Source: Pelecanus crispus (lineage: Eukaryota > Chordata > Aves > Pelecaniformes > Pelecanidae). From it: a stretch of DNA of 64,000 nt. How positions within the stretch are numbered: the stretch's first letter is position 1; each line of letters opens with the position of its first letter. The notes under the pieces were generated by a model that was not told where the DNA came from, made no database searches, and saw nothing but the letters and a program-made list of their open reading frames with translations. Below, one piece after another: positions 25,298-38,574 of the stretch. Location: positions 79,791,721 to 79,855,720 of the forward strand of contig NC_134643.1 of the NCBI RefSeq assembly GCF_030463565.1. The letters are read 5' to 3'. The translations under genes and the position numbers were made by a program.

Positions 25298-28200
25298 AAA
25301 AAAAACCCTGGTCTCTGCAGTTTTCTGATACTGATTTCCCCTCCTACAGCCAACCTGCTCTAGTCATGCTTCTGTCTTCCCTGCCCACCCACTGACCTGT
25401 GGAAAGCCTTCTCCCAGGCTTCTTTGTGCCCCGCTGCTGGTCTCTCAATATGCCTTCTTCTAGCCATAGTCTTCAGACCAAGAGTGACCCATGGCATATG
25501 TTTTATGGAGAGGTGCCGGCACGATGTGCTTAGTGCTTGGACTCAGGTTAAATAATACTCCACAGCAATTTACCCCAGTTCATACCAGTTGAGGAGCTGG
25601 CTAATGAATTGGTGGTGGTGTGCTTTCAAGAAACACCATAATCCCGTAACTCAGAGATTTGCCTTTTCTCACGGTGTGAGGGTGGCTGTAGCTTGTTTCA
25701 AAGGTGCACTGCTTCCAGGTCCCCCTTGTTCCAGCGGAAGATACTGGTGGGGAGTGTTAGAAATTGCTCATTTCCTTAAGCAGGAGAAAGTGCAGCACTG
25801 CAGGAGTAGGAGCTTCTGTGGAAAATGTATCTGTTGGTACAATACAGCAAACCAGAAGCATTTATAACCCTGGACGTACAATATGGGGTCTGGTCCTGAT
25901 TGGAGACTGGAACCTTATTCAGTACTGAGCGTGGGCAATTCAGGAGCTGACCCTTTTTTGGTCTCTTTTGGGCTCTTTTTTGTCTCCTCTGCAGTGCTGT
26001 GTTCTTGTGCACATATTTGCACACACAGCAACTACAGGGAAGGTGTTCAGAGTAATGTCAGTGCACGAGTGCACCCATTATTAACTTTCATGTTGTAAAA
26101 AAGTTACAGAAGGCTGTTTAAAAGGGATTTCCAATTTAGGTTAACTCTTAAAATGTAAGTTTAATTACATACATTATTGACTTAAGCCTCAGTGGAGGCT
26201 GGTCGCAGGCACAAGTAAAGGTGATCCACCCACCTCAAACATCTTGCAGGACTTCTGTGTGTAAGTAGTAGCTGGGATTTTCTTTACACCAAAAGGTTGT
26301 ACCATTCTGACTAAACCCTTTTAAACAATCACTCATTATAGAAACCATAGCATTACTTTGATTTAAGCAAGGGTTGGGTTTGTTTTTTTTCATTAGCTTA
26401 AGGTAACTAAGAAGGTTGAAGCTAGCTGTTTATTATCCTGACACTAACTTATGCCACTGATAGTGTCCTGGTTATTCCAACTCCTCTTTGTTGCCTCTTG
26501 AGCAAGCGTGGAGGGCCAGATCATGGTGACATTCCCACATCGCCTGCAGCCTGGAACTGCGTGCCTGCACCCTGCAGGCAAGCGCTGCTGCCTGCGATAG
26601 GAAGGAGAGGCAGCTGGTCAACGCAGCAGGGCTAAGACCTGCTTTCCGGACAAGGCAGTTGTCCCTCACTACAAGGAAGATCCCAGGCAGATTAAAAGAT
26701 CACCGCTAGGATGTTTTATGTAGGTACAGTTCTACTACATGGGCAATAACTTAAATGCTCACAACCTGTCCCCCTAAGTTCTTGTTGAAAAAGCTTGCTC
26801 TCTCTTATTTCTTGAGGAATAATAATGGACCTGTTAAGCTGGAAAGAGAAAACCTCCCCCTCGTTTAGAAAGGAGTGCCAGAGAGAAGGGGAGAGAGAGA
26901 GTGCTGGCTTCTAGGAGAGATGTTTAGTCATTCTTCTCTGCAGAAGGCTGGCAGGGTACATTGCAAAGTTCATTTCCGAATCAGAAGAGCATGTAAAGAC
27001 TGCTTGTTTTATGCACTACATTAATCGTACTTCACATATTACTCATAATATTAAAATACCCAAGTCACTTCACTGTATACCGGAGACATTTAGCTGCCAA
27101 TTTTCAAATAATCGTAAATTGAGTGTGTCTGTTTGAGCCAGCCAAAATAAGCTAGATTAGATCATGAGTGTATGTCTGTGCATGTGGGTGTAGGGGGGAA
27201 AGAGGGACCAGCGTGGTGGCAGGGAGTGCTTAACGCCTTGGAAACGTCCTCAAAGGAGCAAAAGAGAGAAGAGGATAATGGTTCCTATTTTGATCTGCTT
27301 GTGCATTTCTCCACAGCGGGTCATATCCTTCACCTGCCACTTTTAATTTCCTTTTTCCACAGATGAACGCGGCTGAGCTTTTCTAGCAGTGCATGTCTTT
27401 GCTGTTCAGCGTTGTTGTGTGCCTGCACTTCGAATCTCTTGGTGAATAGTGGCAGGGTTTTTTTTTTTTTTTTTTCCCAGCCCAGTCCTCTGCTCCCAGC
27501 AAGCATTGAAAGGGCTTGTCTTACCAGGGACCTGGGGAGGTTTAACGTGGGTGCCTGAGGTCCCCCCACACACTCCGCTGCCGCCTGGCATAGCCCTTGC
27601 AATGACATCCCCTTGCAGTGGGAGCAGCCGTGTAAGGCTGGATCTGGCCCTGAGCCAACCAAGCTTGTCCACCCGTAGGAATCAGGCTTTCTCCTGCTGG
27701 AGAACTTATGAACTGATATCGCCTTTAGCTCTTCACAATACGGGGCAACCCCAAATCCTGGTACCTCCAGGATGGGCAAATCTGGTCCTGGTTTTGCTTT
27801 CCAGAGCTCTGAAGCTGGTTGCTGCCCCATTGCACCAGACTCCAGCGCAGTGTGAGCAGGGGGAGGTCAGCTGCAAAGCTCTGAAAAAGGAAGTTGCAGA
27901 GTCACTGGTAAAACCAGATCCCCAGGAGGGATCTGCATGCTGTAGCTTCTCATCCTCAGAAGATCTTTTCAGTAGATGTACTAGGGGTGTGATTTAAGTC
28001 AGCGACCCCCAAATACACCTCCTGAGCACCTCCGTGGCTGGTTGTTACTATTCCTTGCTCCTGCTGAGTACAGGCTGGGAGGTGGTATGCAGAATGAGAG
28101 CCACCCAGGGAGACAGTGCAGAGCAGGAAGACTTCTGCCCCGTGGTTTTTTTTTTAATAAGCCTTAAGATATCATCTCTCCTTTTCAGGTGCAACATCAA

Positions 28201-28375
28201 ATAGGAAGAGACACAAGCCAAAATCTCTGTTTTCCTTTTGCAGTCAGGAGGGTTGTGAGGGAAGAAGAAAATAGCAGTGACAATAATGGCATGTTTTAAT
28301 GCTATTGATAATTACAGTCATTGCTTTTGTTGTGCTATTCATAAATATATCTTAAAACACCATTTAGCGGTCAGT

Positions 28376-28455
28376 GTCATCATCTTTATTTAACATGTGG
28401 GGTAACTGAGGCAGGCAGAAGTGAAATAACTTGCCGTCACTGCCTGCAGTGGGAC
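28376..28455 (-). repeat. MIR-type SINE, reverse orientation
   Basis: ATCATCTTTATTTAACATGT then GGGGTAACTGAGGCAGGCAG and AACTTGCCGTCAC follow the reverse MIR consensus (…GGAAACTGAGGCA…GACTTGCCCAAGGTCAC). Confidence 0.55.
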
Positions 28456-29799
28456 CAGTCATTTCAGTAAAAGCAGTCATATTAGAAACTGAGTAGCAGT
28501 AGTATAAGCAGTGAAGCTGATAAAAGTTACTTTCTTGTGTGCTGGTGTCGGGAAACTAAAGCATCTGTGTGCCTGTTGAATGAAGGCTTGAGCTCACCCT
28601 GCAGTATGTTCTTGGTCACTAAAGGATGCTCCTTCTAGCCTAGCTGAAACCTAAAAGACCTTAATGTTTTGGAGACTTCCACTCCATAGTTAAATGTGGT
28701 AGAAATTGCAAGGCGGTTCCAAGAGTGGAGGAGTGGGGATGAGCTGACAGACAGAGGGACCATGTGAGTCTTCTTTCCTTTTGGAGTCAAAGCTGTGAGG
28801 CTATAAAAGGTGGCACTGGGTTGGGGAAGGGGAAGGAGACTTCTACTCCCTTCTAATAATGCTGGAACAGGTTTGGTCTCACCTTTCACTGGCATTTCTT
28901 TACCTTTGTCCTCAGACATAAGCTCAGTGATTTAGGCTGATGTGTCATCATGCTAATTGTGTCAGGTGTATTTCAGGAGCATTTCAGGGCTTCATCTTGA
29001 AGCACATACTCATTTCAGTAACCCTTTGAGGTGCAGTCTTGTTAAGTTCATGGGAACAGTAAGCATACCTGCTAAGCACGTGGATTACCAGCTACCTGCA
29101 GTACCTGGCAGGTTTTTGTCATTCAGCATCCTAGAATTTATGGGGCTGGTGGCCATACGCCCCAGGGACAGGCAACGTTGGGTATGTGACTTTCTGATGA
29201 GCTAGCGAATTCTGTGGTCTCAATCCTGTCTTGGTTTGTGTCTGATGGCAGCAGAAAGCCACCACCTCTAAGCAACATCTGATTGCAGGACAGTTACACA
29301 TGGCATTGAAAATGAAGAGGGAGCATTTTTGTAGGACAGATGGTTTGCCTGTGTAGCACATCGCTGACTCTCTCGCTGTCCGCTGTAGAAACTCTAGACC
29401 TGTTGTTCTTTCAGTGCAGCCTTGGTTTTCCTTTAGCTGGAGCAAGAGCGTAAATCTTTGAGAAATGAGTAAGTGGTAATAGGAAACAGTCTTTGTAACC
29501 AGTTGCCCCTTTTCTATTGTTTCATTTTTGAAAATGAATGAGAGGTTGGTTAAATTAAATTGGTTAAAATTCGTGATTGTCCAGTGTTCCTTTTTTTTTT
29601 TTTTTTTTGGAAGAACTAACCATTCTTGGGATTACATTCTAGTAAAGGGATGCTATATTTGTGGGTTAAAGTTCAGGTGTAGTGTCCAGCCTGGGTAAAT
29701 GCTGGCTTGTTGCCAAAGAAATCAAGTAACCATAGCTCAGACAAACATATGCCAACAATGCTGGGAATATCATCCCTGATCTCATAGTGAGGCTGTTAA

Positions 29800-29827
29800 T
29801 TGTCTCTGTGGTGAGCCGCAGAGACAA
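29800..29827. repeat. 12-bp stem-loop with tetraloop
   Basis: Arms TTGTCTCTGTGG and CCGCAGAGACAA pair with one G-T wobble around the loop TGAG. It lies 356 bp upstream of PRR5 exon 2. Confidence 0.75.
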
Positions 29828-29828
29828 A

Positions 29829-29915
29829 AATATACTTTAAAATACTTCAAATACACTTAATATATGAATATATTCAAAGTTGTACTTAATATACTTAAAG
29901 TACCTAAAATATGTA
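29829..29915. repeat. Degenerate AT-rich tandem repeat
   Basis: Repeated ATACTTAA/ATACTTCAAA-like units, such as TTAATATACTTAAAGTACC, fill this stretch at irregular spacing just after the 29800-29827 hairpin. Confidence 0.6.
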
Positions 29916-30183
29916 AGCCTAAGTTTTCTAAAAGTACTGATTTAAGATGCACAACTGTTGAAGTTACCGATTTGGAACAAATGAAAAAGAACTGATTTTC
30001 AAAGATGTTATCTATTTTTTAGGCAATAATTCCCTTTAAGGCATCTGGGATGGGGTACCAGAAGTCATCTATGACTTTTAAAAAGGTCCTGCACTGTCTA
30101 GGCAGAGATGTTAGGCTTACTGTGGAAGTGATACCCTTCTAAAATGTGATCAGGTGCTAATGACTCCTAATGTCCTCTTTCAG

Positions 30184-30264
30184 TATCCACAATGGAGTAA
30201 TAGCGGTGTTCCAGCGTAAGGGTCTCCCGGACCATGAACTTTACAACCTCAATGAAGGAGTCAG
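30184..30264 (+). CDS. PRR5: PRR5 coding exon 2 (residues 44-71)
   Basis: This 81-nt exon follows the acceptor cctctttcag and ends GGAGTCAG|gtaaga. Its first base completes Ser44, giving W-N-S-I-H-N across the junction. It encodes IHNGVIAVFQRKGLPDHELY then NLNEGV, with Arg71 split with the next exon. This is the start of the HbrB-like domain shared with fungal HbrB/Bit61 TORC2 subunits. His and Tyr at DHELY replace the Gln and Phe I recall in the human protein, which are conservative changes. The exon is symmetrical in length (27 codons), so skipping it would keep the frame but remove the start of the domain. Confidence 0.95.
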
Positions 30265-33200
30265 GTAAGAGACTCGACTCTGTTGCAAGGTGTTACTAGC
30301 CAGCGTGCACAGTACTGTTTGCTAGCACTTGCACTTGAAAGCTGCTACAGCAGTATTACGGTTTTTTTTTTCCTAGTGGTAGTTTCAACCATTACAGTCA
30401 ATTTGGCCTCAGTGAATAGCTGTTGCTGATGTGTGTCAGCTCCTCGCTGCGTAGCAAGAGCTGTGTTCCTTCTTCTGCCAAGGAGGTATTTAGCTGTAAG
30501 GAGGATGGATTATTTCAGAGTCTTGTCTTGACATATTGGATTGAAACCAAGGACAGGAAAACCTGGACCGCTCTGATAATGCAGCCCTATACCACTGCAA
30601 TGATGCTGCCCTTTCCATAGGTGTCAGGCCTAGCTCTAAGGTGCTTCCCTTGCATCCGTGGAGGACGTAAAGCCTCCAAGTAAAGCCTCCAAGCGCTCCG
30701 TGCGACACAGCAAGGAAAGATGTCGTGCCTGGTGGTCCACCTGCCTGGTGTTAAGACATCTCGCTACTCCTTCCATGCAGGCTGAATATGCTATAGATGT
30801 TACAAAGCTGTCTTGTCAGCACAATGAGCTGAGTAACACAGTTTAAGGTTCCTATTTCTTTCTCTGTGATGATACTTGCAACAGAGCAAATATAGACTAG
30901 TGAGATGTGTAATAGGAACTTTTTTCCCCTAAAAAAAAAAAAAGGTGAAAATCCTACCATTCGAGTTATTTAAGTTAGAGCTGCAAAGAAAAGTTTACGC
31001 AGAGATAAGCTGATATCTGGATTTACAGCACTTTTTACTACTTTTTCTAGCACTTTACTATTGCTTACTAAACCCTCTCTCACTGACAAGGGTAAGGTAG
31101 CAGATTTTCTTTTAGAAAGTTGTCCCAACGTTTTAAAGAAGAAATGGTGAAAAAGAAGCTGCACTAACAAAAGACAGACAGCTTATTACATTCCCTGCCT
31201 GTCTTCAGATAAGAGCCTCAGTAATTCCCTTTGCCTTACTGCTTATTCCCACTCTATCCGGGCACTGGAGTCTGCCAAAATCCACAGAATATCCAGATAT
31301 TCTGGGATTATCTGTCACTGTCTGGTTCCCAGTCTGGGATAGCTGGCCCAGTCTGGTTCCTTTAATTGTAGGAGTATCTTCAGAGAAGTCCAGGCAAATG
31401 ACATTTGACCTGTGATCTCTCTTTTTTCCTCTCTCTCTGTCTTTTTGAAATGGAAAGAATCTTATTCTCCGGTTATTTCTTACTTCTCTGGGGAGAAAAT
31501 GACATACAAAGAATAGCTTTTCTAGGATGGTTGTCAGTTAGCACGATCCATCAATCATTTTGAGTTAGTTATTGGTATAATGGTTGATCATTATTACTGT
31601 AAGTGCAGGTAGGATTCTTCAGCTTTATCTGAATGACAAAAAGTGGTAGTTCTGGGCTGATATTTCCTGGCCCAATGCATTTGCCTCAGGATGTTCATCT
31701 GCTGGTGAGGGACAGGGGAGGAAAAATTATCCGCTGATGTGACAAACATAATCTTGTATGAACCAACAAATAGAAGATAGATAGATAGATAGATAAATGT
31801 TTTTTGGTGAATTGTGCCCAGATCTTACTTCCATTTACCTGGGTATAAACCATGATGATGCTTGCTAATATAGTTGTGTTGAATTTATTGCAACATCCCA
31901 GGCAGCCGAATGGGCTGATTTTTTTTCCATTTTATGATGGGCTTTTCTGCCACGATAGGCCCATTTCTTTTTGTTCAGGTAAGGATAATGCTGCTTTGTT
32001 GTTGTCTCGGCTGATTGCTCAGTTTTGCTCTGCTTCCTGGAGAACAACGCTTGGTGACTCATACCTGAGCTGATGGACAAAATATTGTGAAATCTAGACC
32101 GAGCTAGAAAGCTGCTGTTGTAAACGAGGCATCAGCAGTGTAACTCTCATGGAATGAGCAAGCGGTTGGTGAGATGCAGCGTGGCTTTCGAGACTGGTTC
32201 TTGTCTACTGCTGCTTTGAGGTTGTTCCCTCTTGCCTCTGACTTGGCCTGAACAGCCTCCTAATTTGTAGCCAAAAGCTGTCCATCCTCTTGGTGACAAC
32301 TCTGAGTTTGTTTTTGTGAAGCTTCTCGTGTTTGTCCTGCTTGCTTCATTCATAGAAGAAAGCTAAGATGAGAAAACTGCGAGGGGGCAAAGAGGAGACA
32401 ACAGCTGAAAGGTTGTGTCTCTAGAGGAGAGTACAGTAGTGGTATTTTTTAAACATGCCTGTTCACACATCCAGCCACAGCCTCTTTCCAGAAGCTACTG
32501 CACTCCTGCTGTGTGCTTCATTTTATTGCCGACCACAGTCAATAATGTTTTAGGGCCTTCTGACTATTTGCAGCCGCAGCCCTTTTGCCTCACTTAAATT
32601 CAGCTCAAAACCTAACTAAGAAATTACTGATTTGACACATACCAAAAGTATCTGGCTTACTTCTGTTGTTATTTAATGCAAAATACTTTCTTTGGGTTAA
32701 TACTATTATTGAATGCAAAAATACCTCATTCATAAACATGACCTCAGGAATGGAACAAGTGTATATTGATTTACCTTACGATTGTTTTAAATGCATTTTC
32801 CCCACAAGTACATAAATAAAAAGAAACAAATAGCCATTATTTCCACTGGGCAGAAATTGAGTGCGGAAGCACTCAGATAAATGGCTAGTATCAGTAACTT
32901 TTTTCAACAGTTACAGGACAGTAAAAGAAGTTACTTTATTTTACCACTTTAATTAGAGCAGATTCTGGGATACTTTTCATAATTAAACCTTGAATATCAA
33001 AGTTGACTCACAGACCAAGTGTAAATATTTGAACAGTTACGTTATGCCCGCAATATTTGCACACCATCATTTTGACTCAGGAATGTCACGTATATTCAAC
33101 TACTGTATGTCACATACGTGCAAACAAATACGTATAACTTCTTTTTCTGAACACACATCTCGAGGCTTTGAACCCTTATTATGTATGCACTGATTATTTA

Positions 33201-36200
33201 AGAAAACGTCAGTGGGTACAAATCTGTACAGTACCATTTACTTTTCTTCTAGGTTTGGCTCATAAAAGCTGCCACTCATTTACACCAATGCCTTTTGACA
33301 CCATTCTTGCATTCCTCTGGCATTAGAAAGTGGCCTTAAATATGGAGTTATGTAGCGCTCAGAAGTCCTACTACTAATCACATCAGTATGTGACTTTAGT
33401 CTCTTTCATATTGCTTTAACTCCTGAATAACTCTGCTAAAGCTAATGAAATACGGTAAGGTGGTGAGAAGATACTCCAGTAACTGGCAGTATTGCTAGTG
33501 TACATCTTGTATATTACTTCTTCTGAGCCCTTACTAGGTGATTTAATAGGGGATTGATTCAGAAGTTAGGTAATGAATGTCTGTATGCATATACTTACTG
33601 TTTAGTATTTCTCTTGATGTATGAGTGATACTAGCAATCATACAATGTTTTTTCCTTCTTCATTTCATGCACCATATGTCATTTCAAAGTGTTTATTTAC
33701 ACCACTTGTAAATCAAAGAAGAAGAAGGAGGAAAGGGAAACACAGTGGAAGCAGGATGTCCTGTATTAAAGCTAATACATATTTATAGCTGCCTCTCTTC
33801 TGAGTTTCAGGATACTGATTTGATGCAAACAAAGCACATTTTAGTGGCATTTCCTCTTTTGTAGCAAGAGTTCAAATCCAGTAAAGTCACTTGTTCCCAT
33901 TGGCTTCATTTAACTTTATTTAACAAATATTATACAGTGTTAGACTTTCCATTCTGAGTAATGTTGCAAGAGTTAATTTCAAAATGAACCAAAGAAGTGG
34001 CGGCAGGAAGATACAAAAAAGTCAGGAGCTATTTTAGCATATTTTATGTGAATTTATATTATCATCTTAATTTGTGAAGTCATTCAACAGGCAATGAAGA
34101 CCTTATACCAATGATACACGAGCTTCATAAGAGTGCAAAATGACTGCCTTCAAAATAAGATGTGCTTGAAATGAGGTCTGCCATCTGATCAGGGATCTCT
34201 TTTAGGTTTAATCAGATTTTTTTGTGGATACCACCATGATGTCCACGTATCTAGATAAGGCAATTCTGAATTGAATTATCCAGGATTTGACAGGTGACAA
34301 CCTAACTGATTTTTGTTAAAGGAATTAAGCAAGGATAAAAAAAATTGCAAGCAATGTCTTGGATCCAGTTTTGTTGTGGATCTCTTTTAAATGAACATGG
34401 GTACAGAGAACATCAAACACCAGTGTTCAGATGTGGCCTGAGGGCCCCACTATTTCACAAGAAATTAATTAAGCAGCGTGAAGTATCTGTATTATTAGGG
34501 ATTCAAAGAGCAAGATGCATTAATTGCGCTGTCAGTTCTTCCATCCTGTAAAGAGAGATGCTAATGTAGCCATAGTGCTGCTTGGTGTGATGCAGTCCAA
34601 TGCATATAATTAACTGCAGGCCGGTTGTTTAGTTCATTCACAGCTGAAAAAATGGAAATGTGGTGGGATTTTATTTTATCAGAGGGCTAGTTATTGGATA
34701 AGTAGAACATCATTTTGTATTTCCTGCCCTAAACGCCAGGAATTATCAGTAGAACCTAAAATATGAAAAGAGAAGGTATTTGCAAATCACCTGTTCAAGA
34801 CTATGAGCAATCCAGGAATAGACTTCAAAGAGCTGCTAGCTTGAGGAGAGGGTAGAAAATTAAGCAAAACCTGTCAGCATAAAGTATCAGTATTTTTCTG
34901 AAACAGTGGCACAAAGAGATATCTGGGAATAAATTGTCTCTAGCCTGGGAGAATTCAAAACTACAACTTTCTTGTTATTTTCGCCTAAAAATGTTTTATC
35001 TGTCCATGTTCAAAGTAAGAAAAAACTTCAGTGCCATTGCTTGTAATCCAGAAAAAAATCACACCACTTGGACAGTAAATTCCCACTTTGAGTGAGCATG
35101 GCATGATTTGGCGATAGCATCCTTGTACTCACTGACGTACTGTTAAGGCTTTAAGACTTTAACAGTCTTTGGGGGAGGTGGTTTAACCCCTGCCAAGGGC
35201 TTGTCAGTGGGTACCATTGAGGATGGAGTCTCAGGGCACTGCAAGGGTTGTCCTCTCCCATATGTTGCAACAGCATGCCAAGGGGGCTAGCCATATCATG
35301 GCCATTTACGGCATTAAGTAGACATATGGCTAAAGCCTGAGCTAGCTTTGAAAATTTTTGTCCGTAGATGGTTTGTCTGAATTAATCAGGTTTCTAGCAG
35401 AAAAGGATTTTGATGCTTAGGAGTATCTGAAAACCCTCTTCCTTTTGTTTATTTTCTGTTTCATTTATGCCTAGAGTGTTTCCACAGGGTGCCGTGAAGT
35501 CAGTGTGGACATGTGCTTAAGGATAAATAAATAAGATATTGTATTTCAGCCTCGTAAAGATTGACCTGCTCCTGCTTTCCCTGAACTTTCAGAAGATCTC
35601 AAGAGGCTTTGCTGTGGCATGCGGTGTTAAAAACATCAGATCCTACTCCTGCAGACATTTTCATGGAATATAGGGATATGCTGGACTTTTGAAACCAGAC
35701 ATGTATTTGTTTACTAGTTAAATAATTTGAGTAATTAGTTATTTGTTAGTTAAAGACATAACCCAAAGGGATAGATGATATCATTTACATAACTACCCTA
35801 ATTGAAGTGGGTGTTTAGATTTTAAGTCGAATTTGACCTCATTTCTTCATGGGACCTGAGGTGGTCACACAGGGACAGGTTTTCAAAAGAGCTCCAGGCC
35901 AGATTTGCAAATGTTCAGAAAATCCAGCTGGGGCTATGTTTTTATAAGGTCCGAGCTCTCACTTTTGCATCTAAATAGCAACCTGAGTGCAGAGAAGTAC
36001 ATCTAGCATCCAACATGCGAGACTTAAATGACATACAGCTCTTTAGCAGTGTAGTGAGTTTTATCTGGATACCAATGTTGGGCTTGTGGATTGGATTGAA
36101 TTCAGTTCCTGAATGTGAGGGTTGTTTGTGAGAATTGTTTTGCATGTGAGTTCTGCTTGCTCTCTGAGATTGCTTTGTAGGTTTTAGTGTAGAAGAAACA

Positions 36201-36874
36201 TGAAATGCAGAGCTAAACTGTCAAGTTCCTACCTGCTTTTTCACTGAAACTGCATGAAACTTCAGCTGTTGTGGGTCTCCTGCCTGGAAGATCATGAACC
36301 TTTCAATGAAAGCTGGCCAGGTTTCATGCCTGCAACAAAATCCACAGAATATCATCCCGCTTCAGATTTCTCTCTAAATATTTTGTCATGGCTCTTTTTT
36401 CCGACCATACACAGGACAGGGATGATTTGCCTCTGAACATGTCAGCCAAGTCACGTGATCGTTTTTTGGCTCAGGCCCATGGATGGGCAGAGAACACGAG
36501 GAGTTCTCCCATGTCTGCAATGCCAGGCACCAGTGAAGCCCTGGCACAGCAGGAGAACAACTCGAGCATTTTTAAAAGGGTTAGATATAGGATGGAAAGC
36601 ATCCTCTTTTTGTCAAATCTCAATTTCCATTCTTACATATTTATGCAACTGAGCCATCTAAAACCACAACAGATTATCTTTCAGCACAGAGAGGTGCTGG
36701 TTGAAGTCTTGGTATCGTTGACCCTGTTTTCTCTATTCCTACTTAGGCATTATTGACAGGCTCTGTGCTCACATTAAAATATTTTGCTATTAATGACTTC
36801 CCCTTTTCCATGCAGTGCACAGCTAATATGATTTGCCCCTTACACAGATCCTTTTCTTATTCTTTTTAATACAG
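30265..36874 (+). other. PRR5: PRR5 intron 2
   Basis: This 6.6-kb GT-AG intron is AT-rich and mostly featureless. It holds a (GATA)n microsatellite at about 31776-31796. A possible diverged ancient repeat lies near 35855-35935. No gene was recognised. Confidence 0.8.
31776..31796. repeat. (GATA)n microsatellite
   Basis: Five tandem GATA units lie in PRR5 intron 2. Confidence 0.95.
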
Positions 36875-36923
36875 GCAATTATTGAAAACAGAACTGGGAT
36901 CCTTTTTCACTGAGTATCTACAG
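36875..36923 (+). CDS. PRR5: PRR5 coding exon 3 (residues 71-87)
   Basis: This 49-nt micro-exon lies between the acceptor ttaatacag and the donor CTACAG|gtaggc. Its first base completes Arg71, then it encodes QLLKTELGSFFTEYLQ and ends in phase 0. The sequence matches mammalian PRR5, and PRR5L has a closely similar ELGSF segment, so it lies in the conserved HbrB-like core. The small size makes it easy to miss by ORF finding; it was placed by homology and by phase agreement with exons 2 and 4. The frame would be lost if it were skipped (49 nt is not a multiple of three). Confidence 0.95.
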
Positions 36924-37097
36924 GTAGGCATGTGTTTTCTTTCATTTAAATCAGATTTTGTTATATGCTACTGAGCAAAATCCTTTCACCCACTCTAAAT
37001 GCTGATATGGAGCCCCTTGAAGCCATTCAGAGATGTCCACTGACTTCTCTGTGTTCTGTCATTCATGGACTAATGAGATTTGGGGTTTTTTTTTATA

Positions 37098-37152
<55 letters not shown>

Positions 37153-37657
37153 ATAGTTAGATAGTGAAAGCCCAAGCCGTGGAATATGTTTGTGCAGTCA
37201 CTGTGTTTCTGTATGACATTGCTGTCTTTCAGTAGACTTCAGACATTCTCTTTTAACTTAAAATTTAAGTTCCTGAGTAAACCAGATAAGTTCATGGTAG
37301 TATAGTTAATAGGAAAGACATTTAGTAGTAACTACATGCTGTCTGTTGAAGCAGTATTCTTTCTGCTTCTCCAAGACAGGGTACATGCTTTGTGGGTCAG
37401 ACATTTGAAGTTTGAGGAGCACTTTGTACCACACGGAATACATGCTGTATCCTGAAAGCAGTATGTGATTATATCATCATCTGACAAGTGTCCCAAGTGA
37501 TTTAAGCAAGATGGACACTGGAGGAGTCCTTTGACAATTGATCATTAAAATAAAAGACCCCCTTTATTGTCAAAAGTTAAGAATGAACAAAATGTGAAAT
37601 ATGATGGCTGTAGGGAAGTACAGAATTGAGTAAAGGTAGTCTGTATTTTGTTTACAG
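36924..37657 (+). other. PRR5: PRR5 intron 3
   Basis: This 734-nt intron contains the GT/TA microsatellite at 37096-37156 and nothing else notable. Confidence 0.85.
37096..37156. repeat. (GT)n(AT)n microsatellite
   Basis: A short GT run passes into about twenty AT units and back to GTGT. A perfect AT run of this length can extrude as a cruciform and is likely polymorphic. It lies 173 bp after PRR5 exon 3. Confidence 0.97.
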
Positions 37658-37715
37658 AATCAGCTGCTCACAAAAGGCATGGTGATCCTAAGGGACAAGA
37701 TCCGGTTTTATGAAG
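37658..37715 (+). CDS. PRR5: PRR5 coding exon 4 (residues 88-106 and one base of codon 107)
   Basis: This 58-nt exon lies between the acceptor ttgtttacag and the donor TATGAAG|gtaact. It encodes NQLLTKGMVILRDKIRFYE, followed by one base of Gly107. The sequence appears identical to the mammalian protein as I know it, which marks strong constraint on this part of the HbrB-like core. Intron 3 upstream is only 734 nt, the shortest in the gene, so exons 3 and 4 sit close together. Confidence 0.95.
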
Positions 37716-38337
37716 GTAACTTGGATTTTAGCATGGCTGCCTACGTCCGTCACAGGAGTTAGCAAACGCATTCTGGAGGCTGTGTGATGCTTTCCACTAT
37801 CTTCCCGAGACTATGGATTAGTTTGTATCGATTCATTCCTGCAGTCTGTTGTTGTGTCCTGCCGTGGTGTTCCCATTGGCTTTTCAACAAGGGGAGCTGA
37901 TTGCCTAGAGCAGCAGCATGGGAGTAAAGGAAGGATTACCTCCAGCATGGACACTTCCTTCTCCTTCAATTATAGTCTGCTCAATGTTAAGGAAAAGTGG
38001 AAAAATAGAGTGAGATATCCTAAAAACCAAAAAAGTAAGCACTGAGATCCCAGTTAGTTGAGTGTCTGGCTAAGTCCAAAATAATGCTGTAGGTTGTTTA
38101 AGAGTTATTCTGGATTCATGCTTACATAAATGAGGTCAGACACTGTCTCTTTTTTTACAGTCAAAGCTCCATTTGTCTGTCTGCACCTTCTGGAGGTGTC
38201 ACCTTATGGAAGTAAACATCAAGGATAACCTCCACCCAATGTGTCATTTTACAGTCACCCTCATTTTGTGTCCTATGCTATTGTGCTGCATTTAGATGTG
38301 CTGCTAAATATGCCGTTTTGACCTAGATACAGGCATA

Positions 38338-38574
38338 CAAGTTGCACCAGGGGAGGTTTAGATTGGATATTAGGAAAAATTTCTTCACAGAAATGGCTGT
38401 CAAGCACTGGAATAGGCTGCCCAGGGAAGTGGTTGAGTCACCATCCCTGGAGGTATTTAAATGACATGTAGATGTGGCACTTAGGGACATGGTTTAGGGG
38501 AATAGGCAGTGTTTGTGGTTGGACTTGATGATCTTAAAGGTTTTTTCCAACCTAAATGACTCTAATTCTATATG
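38338..38574 (+). mobile_element. CR1 LINE, 3' end fragment
   Basis: This 5'-truncated CR1 copy has the usual block order: CACCAGGGGAGGTTTAGATT, GGAAAAATTTCTTCACAGAA, AATAGGCTGCCCAGGGAAGT, then GGTTGGACTTGATGATCTTA and a decayed ATTCTAT-type tail. It covers the end of ORF2 and the short 3' UTR. It is in the same orientation as PRR5 and inactive. Confidence 0.92.

Larger units (their letters stand above)
19636..30183 (+). other. PRR5: PRR5 intron 1
   Basis: This 10.5-kb GT-AG intron holds a TG run at 20142-20156 and a GGT run at about 23691-23704. It also holds a C-rich run at 25275-25297, T runs at about 27459-27477 and 29591-29609, two MIR pieces and an AT-rich tandem region at 29829-29915. 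A 12-bp hairpin lies at 29800-29827. No extra coding exon was recognised; a segment at 22130-22300 is somewhat GC-rich but has no recognisable product. Confidence 0.8.

Noticed and set aside
27330-27997. Opposed open frames of 166 and 182 codons in intron 1
   Set aside because: Both include homopolymer-coded runs (Lys or Phe from the T run at about 27459-27477), and neither resembles a known protein.
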